Below, in pieces: positions 57,274 through 64,000 of a DNA stretch of 64,000 nt. The stretch is taken from the NCBI GenBank assembly GCA_016721385.1, contig JADKIE010000008.1, forward strand, positions 1 through 64,000. The letters run 5' to 3'. The stretch is from Chitinophagaceae bacterium. GTDB lineage: Bacteria; Bacteroidota; Bacteroidia; Chitinophagales; Chitinophagaceae. Made by a program: the position numbers and the translations under genes. How positions within the stretch are numbered: position 1 is the stretch's first letter; every line of letters starts with the position of its first letter. Below the pieces are notes generated by a model. That model saw only the letters and a program-made list of their open reading frames with translations. It was not told the DNA's origin and searched no databases.

Positions 57274-59716
57274 TTAACTATTTGTAGCTCTAATAATGTC
57301 TGCAAATACACCACTTGCTGTTACATCGGCACCGGCACCGGCACCTTTTATAACCATAGGTTGTTGCGGATAGCGATTTGTGTAAAATAAAACTATATTG
57401 TCTTTGCCATACAAATGATAAAAATCATGGGTAGGATCAATTTGCTGTAAACCTACAGAAGCTTTGCCATCTTGATACGTAGCTACAAATTTCAATTTGT
57501 TTCCATTTGCATTCGCTTCATCATAGATTGCTTTAAAATGTGCTTCCTGTGCTTCCATTTCGGCATAAAAATTTTCTACACTTCCTTGCATACAACTTTG
57601 AGGCATAAATGAGTTATTGGCAATATCCTGCATCTCTATTTTTTCGCCGCTTTCTCTTGCCAAAATCATAATTTTTCGCATTACATCTTTACCGCTTAAA
57701 TCTAAACGAGGATCAGGCTCTGTATAACCTTCTTCCTGTGCCTGACGAACCACAGAAGCAAAGCTTGAAGTTCCGTTATAGTTATTAAAAACAAAATTTA
57801 AGGTGCCGCTTAAAACGGCCTGCATTTTATTTATTTTGTCGCCGCTTTTTATTAAGTCATTTAATGTACTCAAAATAGGCAACCCTGCACCAACATTGGT
57901 TTCAAACAAAAAATTTGCATTGTATTCTCTTGCATTTTCTTTTAGTTGTAAATAAAAGTTATATGAGGATGAACAGGCAATTTTATTGCAAGCTACTACC
58001 GATACACTTTTTTGCAATAATTTTTGATAGCAAGCTGCCACATCTTCGCTTGCTGTTACATCCACAAAAATGGTGTTACGTAGGTTTTTGGAAATAACGG
58101 CATCAACATAATTATCTAAACTTATTTTTGGTGCCTGTGCTAATTCATTTCCCCAGTTGTTTAAATCAATACCATCGTTGTTAAAGAAAGCCTGCTTACT
58201 GTTTGCCAGGCCAACTATTTTAATGTTTAGCCTGCTGCTTGTTTTTAAATAATCTAATTGTTGCTTTAGCTGCGCTATTAATATGCTTCCTACATTACCG
58301 GCGCCTGCAATAAATAAGTGCACTTGCTTATAAGTGGTTTCAAACAAAGATTCATGTAAAACGTTTACAGCTTTGTTTACATCATCAAAAGTAATTACAG
58401 CCGATATATTCCTTTCGGAAGAGCCTTGTGCAATAGCCCGAATGTTAATACCATTTTTTCCTAAAGCACTAAACATTTTGCCGGCAATGCCTGTATGATT
58501 TTTCATTTCATCGCCAACTAAGGCAATTATGGCTAAATTATCTTCTATAATTAATGGCTCTACTTTTTTTGTTTCTATTTCGTAAGCAAATGCATTGTCC
58601 ACAGCTTGTTTTGCAATTGCAGCATTTGCAGCATCAATAGCAACGCAAATGGAGTGTTCGCTGGAGCTTTGCGTAATAAGAATTACATTTATTTTTACTT
58701 GCGCTAAAGCTTCAAATAAACGCTTGCTAAAACCAGGAATACCAACCATTCCACTACCTTCTAAACTTAACAATGAAATTTTATTTATGCTTGAAATACC
58801 TCTTATAGGACTTTCACTTTTTGAACTTTCATTTTGTATAACTGTTCCTTCATCTAGTGGAGCAAATGTGTTTTTTATCCATACAGGAATATTTTTACTC
58901 ATCACCGGTTGTATGGTTGGCGGATAAATAACTTTAGCTCCAAAGTGCGAAAGCTCCATTGCCTCTTGATAAGAAATTTTTGGAATGAGCTTTATGTTTG
59001 TTACAATTCTTGGATCGGCCGTCATCATGCCGCTAACATCTGTCCATATTTCTAAAACAGTAGCATTAATTGCGCCTGCTATAATAGCAGCAGTATAATC
59101 CGAGCCTCCACGGCCAAGCGTTGTAGTAATGCCAGTAGCATCCGAAGCAATAAAGCCGGGAAGTATATATAATGACGCTGTTGCCGTTGAAAAATAATTT
59201 TGTGTTTTTTTGTTGGTTTCAGAAAAATTTACCAAAGCCATACCAAAATTACTATCGGTACAAATTAATTCTCTCGAGTCTTTCCAGTGCACTGTATTTT
59301 CAGCAGGCTTAAATGCAGCTGTAATTATTTGGGAAGAAAGAAGTTCGCCGTAACTAACTACTTTATCTTTTGTGCGGTCTGATAATTCGTTTAATAAAAA
59401 ATACCATTGCATATATCTTCAATTTCGTTGCATAGTTTTTTCACCAAACTTAATATGCTGCTTTGCTGTGTAACCGAAATAAGTTCTTTTACTGTTATTA
59501 AATGCCGGTGTTCAATTTCCTGCAATGTTTTTTATAAGATTCGTTACCATTTGAAGCTTGATTTGCACATAGCAATAGCAAATCTGTTATGCCCCCTAAT
59601 GCAGATACAACAACAATTGTTTTTCCGGATTGAATTTTGTTTTTTACAATTGATACAACTTTATTTATGTTGGTTGACGAGGCTACTGAGCTGCCGCCAA
59701 ATTTTAATACCTGCAT
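57274..59716 (-). CDS. thrA: Bifunctional aspartate kinase/homoserine dehydrogenase, frameshifted
   Basis: Catalyses the first and third steps of threonine/methionine synthesis. About 814 codons. The kinase starts MQVLKFGGSSVASSTNINKV; after frame changes near 59520 and 59410 it continues with LGRGGSDYTAAIIAGAINAT and IWTDVSGMMTADPRIVTNIK. Two ACT segments sense end product (ISLLSLEGSGMVGIPGFSKR; LAIIALVGDEMKNHTGIAGK). The homoserine dehydrogenase half has the NAD motif HLFIAGAGNVGSILIAQLKQ and catalytic MQAVLSGTLNFVFNNYNGTS and EEGYTEPDPRLDLSGKDVMR. A Thr-rich leader peptide precedes it by 80 bases, suggesting threonine control of the whole operon. Confidence 0.95.
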
Positions 59717-59760
59717 GTGATATAATTAAATTGGAAAATATTTTTTAGATAGAGAAAAGT

Positions 59761-59807
59761 GTTAAACCCAATGGATAATATGGAAATGTGCAACCCTTAA
59801 AGGGTTG
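59761..59807 (-). promoter_or_regulatory. Candidate attenuator region between leader peptide and thrA
   Basis: On the minus strand CAACCCTT-T-AAGGGTTG (59807-59791) is a perfect hairpin whose 5' arm overlaps the last Thr codons of the leader peptide. A second GGGTT (59769-59765) could pair with the same AACCC, so two exclusive folds exist. A weak T-rich run follows. I see no strong GC-rich terminator with a long T-run, so whether this acts by termination or otherwise is open. Confidence 0.5.
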
Positions 59808-59880
59808 TGGTAATTGTTGTTACAATTGTTGATGTAGTTGGTACTACCAAAAAAAATATCGTAAAATTGTGTGTGTGCAT
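59797..59880 (-). CDS. Threonine-rich leader peptide of the thr operon (thrL-like)
   Basis: A 27-codon open frame read on the minus strand from ATG at 59880 to TAA at 59797, 80 bases upstream of the thrA start. Ten of 27 residues are Thr (positions 3, 7, 15, 16, 18, 21, 22, 24, 25, 26), with three Ile and three Val. Residues 15-26 read TTSTIVTTITTT. This is the same design as the E. coli thrL leader, where stalling on Thr and Ile codons when those amino acids are scarce changes mRNA folding. Hairpins capable of alternative pairing follow. Too short to be found by ordinary gene calling. The leader role is inferred from sequence and position. Confidence 0.75.
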   Translation of the reverse strand: MHTHNFTIFFLVVPTTSTIVTTITTTL

Positions 59881-60209
59881 AGTAGTAATTTCGAAAATAG
59901 GGAAAATTGGTGAATAATCTTAAAATAATCCTTTAATAATTCCTAAGGCTCAAAATCCAAAAAATTAGATTGTTGAGTAATATTTGTGAGGCAATTGGGA
60001 AAAATACTGCAGTTAGTTTATTATTTATCAAGTAATTGTGTAGTAATACGAATTAAATATATGTATCCACTTTTTAATAAAATAAATTTTAGAGAATAAA
60101 ATAATTTAGGTTTATTAGAGAATTATTTAATAAAGATTAGCAAAACTACTTTAATCCGAAATATTTTTTATACTATGCTAATGGCATAAAAAAATTGATA
60201 ATTTAATAA
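59881..60209. other. AT-rich intergenic stretch upstream of the thr leader
   Basis: About 330 bases between the thr leader and the end of purE. A TATTTTCG box (minus strand, 59899-59892), one base off the -7 consensus, may be the thr operon promoter, 11 bases before the leader ATG. TATGC-TAATG-GCATA (about 60173-60187) is a small hairpin. No gene is evident. Confidence 0.4.
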
Positions 60210-60713
60210 TTACATTTCTCCACTCTCTTTTAAATTTTCAATCTTAATCATAACCTCATCATTTAAAAATTGTTTATGTGCTTTTAGTTTTTCGGTGATG
60301 GCAGGGTAGGCAATGGCTAGCATTTCAGCAGCTAAAATACCTGCATTTTTGGCTCCATTTAAGGCTACGGTTGCAACAGGCACACCGTTAGGCATTTGCA
60401 ATATAGATAAAACGCTATCCCATCCATCAATAGAGTTGGAAGATTTGATGGGTACACCAATTACAGGCAAAATACTTATAGCTGCTACCATACCAGGCAA
60501 ATGTGCTGCACCACCGGCGCCAGCAATTATTACACGTATTCCTCTATCTCTTGCATTAGCAGCATAATCGAACATGCGATGCGGTGTACGATGTGCAGAA
60601 ACAATTGTTATTTCATACTCAATATTAAACTCATCTAAGATGAGGGCTGCATTGTTCATTATAGTTAGGTCGCTATCGCTGCCCATTATTATGCCTACTA
60701 AAGGATTTGCCAT
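60210..60713 (-). CDS. purE: N5-carboxyaminoimidazole ribonucleotide mutase
   Basis: Class I PurE, which converts N5-CAIR to CAIR in purine synthesis. 167 residues, intact. VGIIMGSDSDLTIMNNAALI holds the GSDSD motif, YEITIVSAHRTPHRMFDYAA the SAHR(T)P motif, and IIAGAGGAAHLPGMVAAISI the glycine loop. Length fits the bacterial octameric form. A purK partner is not next to it in this window. It lies behind the TolC-type gene by 46 bases. Confidence 0.95.
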   Translation of the reverse strand: MANPLVGIIMGSDSDLTIMNNAALILDEFNIEYEITIVSAHRTPHRMFDYAANARDRGIRVIIAGAGGAAHLPGMVAAISILPVIGVPIKSSNSIDGWDSVLSILQMPNGVPVATVALNGAKNAGILAAEMLAIAYPAITEKLKAHKQFLNDEVMIKIENLKESGEM

Positions 60714-60759
60714 TGGTATGTTTTTGGTAAAATTAATTATTAGAAATACAACTAAAAAA

Positions 60760-62007
60760 TTATTTAACTAAATCGCCTTTTAAGCGTAGCAATTCTGTTT
60801 CGGCTACTTTGGTATTATACCTTGCCGCTATTAATCGGTTAAATGCATCTTCAAGTGTTTTTTGTGTTTCTCTTAATTCAAGTGTTGTAGAAATGCCTAG
60901 TTTAAACCGTTCCATAGCAATAAAAACATTTTCTTTTGCCAGCAAAATATTTTCTTGTTCCAACAGCAATGTTTTTTTCTGTAGTTCGTATGTCTTAAAT
61001 GCATTGCTTATAGCCTGCCTCTTGGCATTGTAGCCATTAAAAATTGGAATAGTAGCAGATAACCCATAATTAAAACCAAGGTTCCTGTTTAATATTGGAG
61101 TAAATGTATTAAGCACAGATTGATTGTGTAATCTTCCAAAATTGTAAGCACTATTTACGCTTACAACAGGAAAACGTTCCGCTTTTTTTTCTTTGAGAGT
61201 AATGCCTGCAATAGTAATATTTTGTTGGGCTACTTGCAATGCAACATTGTTGGTTTCGGCGGTACTCAAAATATCAGTAATTACTAAATCGTTATTGATA
61301 GGGATAGAGTCGGCAACATTATAAGTTGTATTAATAGGCGCTGCCATTAACAAATTAAGTTGTTCTTTTAATTGCTCTATTAAAGTTTGTTGTTGCAATA
61401 ATGCTGCTTTTTGTGCATTTAAATCTGTTTTGGCTTGCAACACATCAGGCTTTGCACCAAGGCCTACACTAAACCTGTTTTGAGCTTGTTTTAATCTTTC
61501 TTCGTTAAGCCCCATTTGCTCTTCAATAGCTTTTTGTTGCTGCTTCTGGCGTACAATATTGTAATAATTGGTTATGATGGCAGCAATGGTATTTATTACC
61601 TGGTTTTTAATATTTAACTCACCGAGTTTTACAAACTCGGCTAGTTTATCTTTAGTGGCAAACATTTTAAAACCGTCAAACACTGTCCAGTTAAGTGATA
61701 CAGAGGCTGTAATATTATCAGAACGTATACCACTGCTTTGCCGTATACTTCCATCGGCCAATTTTTGTTTTTGATTATTGTTATTAAATAACAATCCTGT
61801 TGAAGCGTTAACTCTTGGTAAAAAAGCAGCTTTAGCATACGAGTTGTCTAATGCAAATGACGTAGAATCGTTTTTAAGCAATTGGATATCGTAATTATTT
61901 TTTAAGGCAGCGGCAATGGCTTCTTCTACGCTCAAAGTTTTTTGTGCAAAAATAGTTTGGCCTGTTGCTAAAAATAAAAGAGTCAGTATTTTAAACCTTT
62001 GCTTCAT
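60760..62007 (-). CDS. TolC family outer membrane efflux protein
   Basis: 415 residues, intact. Signal peptide (MKQRFKILTLLFLATGQTIF, cleavage near FAQ-K), then LSVEEAIAAALKNNYDIQLL, the classic first repeat of the outer membrane efflux protein family, long coiled-coil helices (QKAIEEQMGLNEERLKQAQN and LDVLQAKTDLNAQKAALLQQ-like), and a second repeat (ERFKLGISTTLELRETQKTL). It forms the outer membrane channel for the RND pump encoded 9 bases upstream on the same strand. Confidence 0.94.
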   Translation of the reverse strand: MKQRFKILTLLFLATGQTIFAQKTLSVEEAIAAALKNNYDIQLLKNDSTSFALDNSYAKAAFLPRVNASTGLLFNNNNQKQKLADGSIRQSSGIRSDNITASVSLNWTVFDGFKMFATKDKLAEFVKLGELNIKNQVINTIAAIITNYYNIVRQKQQQKAIEEQMGLNEERLKQAQNRFSVGLGAKPDVLQAKTDLNAQKAALLQQQTLIEQLKEQLNLLMAAPINTTYNVADSIPINNDLVITDILSTAETNNVALQVAQQNITIAGITLKEKKAERFPVVSVNSAYNFGRLHNQSVLNTFTPILNRNLGFNYGLSATIPIFNGYNAKRQAISNAFKTYELQKKTLLLEQENILLAKENVFIAMERFKLGISTTLELRETQKTLEDAFNRLIAARYNTKVAETELLRLKGDLVK

Positions 62008-62016
62008 GCTTTAATA

Positions 62017-64000
62017 TTATACAGTTGTTGGTTCTAAATTATCCAGTTCGCTTTTTTTCTTTTTTGATGATAGAAAAACGTACATGGCGGGTATTACAAA
62101 CAACGTAAGAATTAACGAAAATAAGATACCTCCTACAATTACAATACCAAGCGGTATACGGCTGGTGGCGGCATCTCCAAGTGATAATGCCAGCGGCAAT
62201 GCTCCCAAACTCATGGCAAGGCTTGTCATTAAAATTGGGCGTAACCTTTGTGCTGCTGCGTAAATAACGGCTTCGCTTTTCTTCATCCCTTTTAACCTGT
62301 TTTGGTTGGCAAATTCAACAATTAAAATTCCGTTTTTGGTTACAAGACCAATCAGCATAATCATACCAATTTGAGAAAAAATATTTAGTGTTTGATTAAA
62401 CATCCATAGAGAAAGTACTGCACCTGCAAGAGCAAGCGGTACAGTAAACATAATGATAAATGGGTCAACAAAACTTTCAAACTGTGCAGCCAGTATTAAA
62501 AAAATAAGTACTAATGCTAACATAAAGGCAAAACTTGTATTACTGCTGCTTTCGGCAAAATCTCTGGAAGATCCGCTTAATGCAGTGCTAAAACTTTCAT
62601 CTAAAATTTTTGCTTTTATGCGTTCCATTTCTTTGATACCATCGCCAACGGTTTTGCCGGGTACCAAGCCCGATGAAATGGTAGCAGATTTATACCTGTT
62701 GAAATGATAAATAGTTGGAGGTGTAGCATCTTCGTTAATGCTAACCACATTGTCTAACCCAATTAAGTTGCCTTTGTTGGTACGAACGTATAATTTTTTT
62801 AAGTCGGTAGGGTCGTCACGGTTTAACCTATCTACCTGCCCCATTACCTGATATTGTTTTCCTTCTTTAATAAAATAACCCATACGGCGGTTGCTAAATG
62901 CCATTTGCATGGTTTCGGAAACATCTTGCACACTTACACCTAATTGACTTGCTTTTAAACGATCAATCGTTAAACGCAACTCAGGTTTATTAAATTTCAA
63001 ATCGGCATCAATGCCTTGTAGTACCTGACTTTTAGATGCTTCTTCTAAAAACTGTGGAAGCACTTTTGACAGTTTATCAAAATCGTTATTTTGTATTACA
63101 AATTGAACAGGTTGGCCACCTCTACGGTTAACCGATATAGTTTGCTCTTGTATGGCAAAAGCTCTTCCTTCGTTGTATTTAGATAAGTTTTTTGTTGCCA
63201 TGGTAACAATATCCTGCTGGCTTCTTTTTCTTTCGTTTGGTTCAGTTAAAACTACTCGTACAAAACCTGTATTGGCCGATCCGTTGCCCGTAAAGCCGGG
63301 GGCCGTCATACTTACTGCATATTTTTTTTCGGAAACAGAATCGTTAATAAATTTTATTAATCTGTCCATATATTTATCCATGGCATCGTAAGATGTTCCT
63401 TCGGGAGCAGTTACAGATAGGCGAAACGCACTGCGATCTTCCATAGGAGCTAACTCTGATTGCAGGTTTCGGCCAATAAACCAAATAACTAAAAAGCATG
63501 CAACAATAATAGGTAATGCTATCCAGCGTATTTTCATAAACCGTGTTAAAGCATTTTGATAACCATTTTCCATCCAACGGAAAAAAGGCTCGGTTTTGGT
63601 ATAAAACCATGTGTGTTTATGTACATCCTTTCTGGCTAAAAAAACATTAAGTACAGGCGTAAGCGTTAGTGATACAAAAGCCGATATAAGCACAGCACCT
63701 GCTACAACAATTCCAAACTCACGAAAAAGCCTGCCCACAAAGCCCTGCAAAAAAATGATGGGAAGAAACACAACGGCAAGTGTGATGGATGTTGCAATTA
63801 CAGCAAAATAAATTTCTTTAGAGCCTTCTTTAGCAGCTTGCCATTTGTTCATACCTTTTTCCATCTTTTTAAAAATGTTTTCGGTAACTACAATTCCATC
63901 ATCAACTACAAGGCCTGTAGCCAATACGATTGCTAAAAGTGTTAATAGGTTAATTGTAAAGCCTGCCAAATACATTATAAAAAATGCTCCAATTAAGGAT
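62017..64000 (-). CDS. RND-type multidrug efflux permease (HAE1/AcrB-like), C-terminal two thirds
   Basis: The gene enters from the right edge, and 661 residues are present. The visible part starts in the first membrane block (INLLTLLAIVLATGLVVDDG with the conserved DDGIVVTENIF motif carrying the essential Asp residues of the proton path), then a periplasmic loop (RSAFRLSVTAPEGTSYDAMD), and the second membrane block (IMFTVPLALAGAVLSLWMFN and IGMIMLIGLVTKNGILIVEF), ending in helices and a charged tail. This is the inner membrane proton-driven pump of a tripartite efflux system. TolC is encoded just behind it. The membrane fusion protein is probably beyond the edge. Confidence 0.94.
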   Translation of the reverse strand, partial: SLIGAFFIMYLAGFTINLLTLLAIVLATGLVVDDGIVVTENIFKKMEKGMNKWQAAKEGSKEIYFAVIATSITLAVVFLPIIFLQGFVGRLFREFGIVVAGAVLISAFVSLTLTPVLNVFLARKDVHKHTWFYTKTEPFFRWMENGYQNALTRFMKIRWIALPIIVACFLVIWFIGRNLQSELAPMEDRSAFRLSVTAPEGTSYDAMDKYMDRLIKFINDSVSEKKYAVSMTAPGFTGNGSANTGFVRVVLTEPNERKRSQQDIVTMATKNLSKYNEGRAFAIQEQTISVNRRGGQPVQFVIQNNDFDKLSKVLPQFLEEASKSQVLQGIDADLKFNKPELRLTIDRLKASQLGVSVQDVSETMQMAFSNRRMGYFIKEGKQYQVMGQVDRLNRDDPTDLKKLYVRTNKGNLIGLDNVVSINEDATPPTIYHFNRYKSATISSGLVPGKTVGDGIKEMERIKAKILDESFSTALSGSSRDFAESSSNTSFAFMLALVLIFLILAAQFESFVDPFIIMFTVPLALAGAVLSLWMFNQTLNIFSQIGMIMLIGLVTKNGILIVEFANQNRLKGMKKSEAVIYAAAQRLRPILMTSLAMSLGALPLALSLGDAATSRIPLGIVIVGGILFSLILTLFVIPAMYVFLSSKKKKSELDNLEPTTV

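Overview
The window is AT-rich chromosomal DNA from a member of the Bacteroidota, most likely Chitinophagaceae-like. The evidence is a PorP/SprF protein next to a type IX secretion type B cargo, many porin-like outer membrane barrels, type III glutamine synthetase, a DUF2723 glycosyltransferase, BshC, DUF4295 between rpmG and ftsY, the order parA-parB-DUF5683-dapB, and promoters of the TTG-N21-TAnnTTTG kind. Genus is inference. No rRNA, tRNA, CRISPR array, transposase or phage gene is visible.

Sequence quality shapes the reading. From 1 to about 9.3 kb almost every gene is broken by several one-base indels (purL, a GNAT acetyltransferase, a membrane protein, glnN, a small exported protein, a malate/lactate dehydrogenase). 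Later genes carry zero to a few shifts, often in A-runs, and many are housekeeping genes (rpmA, rplU, tsaC, parB, dapB, priA, thrA, thrC). The simplest explanation is a draft or low-coverage assembly. murB (about 85 codons missing), an 83-bp tandem duplication and an in-frame amber codon are larger or different lesions that deserve separate checks.

Layout. 1-3.2 kb (-): exported proteins and purL. 3.3-9.3 kb (+): acetyltransferases, glnN, Ldh2-type dehydrogenase. 9.3-12.4 kb: XRE regulator with a perfect 26-bp palindrome, then PorP/SprF and its type IX cargo. 12.4-14.8 kb: outer membrane protein and lysC. 21.4-14.8 kb (-): UPF0173 hydrolase, parA, parB, DUF5683, dapB, TPR histidine kinase and NarL-type regulator, all in one direction. 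21.5-30.5 kb: flavin reductase, phosphoesterase, DEAD-box helicase, several barrels. 30.5-36.4 kb: tsaC with a glycosyltransferase, dapD, polX, an Ala/Lys-rich basic protein, rpmA-rplU. 36.5-46.6 kb: plsC, priA, murB, the large DUF2723 membrane glycosyltransferase, EamA exporter, an exported Ppx/GppA-like protein. 47-49.2 kb: rpmB-rpmG-DUF4295-ftsY. 49.4-55 kb: TonB-type receptor, rimO, bshC. 60-55 kb (-): thrA-thrB-thrC behind a Thr-rich leader peptide. 60.2-64 kb (-): purE, TolC and an RND pump cut by the window edge.

Metabolically the window holds much of the aspartate family (lysC, dapB, dapD, thrABC), two purine steps (purL, purE) and ammonium assimilation (glnN). I see no exotic defence or mobile system. 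The most interesting new-looking signal is the threonine leader peptide at 59797-59880 ahead of thrA, followed by the XRE palindrome beside the type IX pair.
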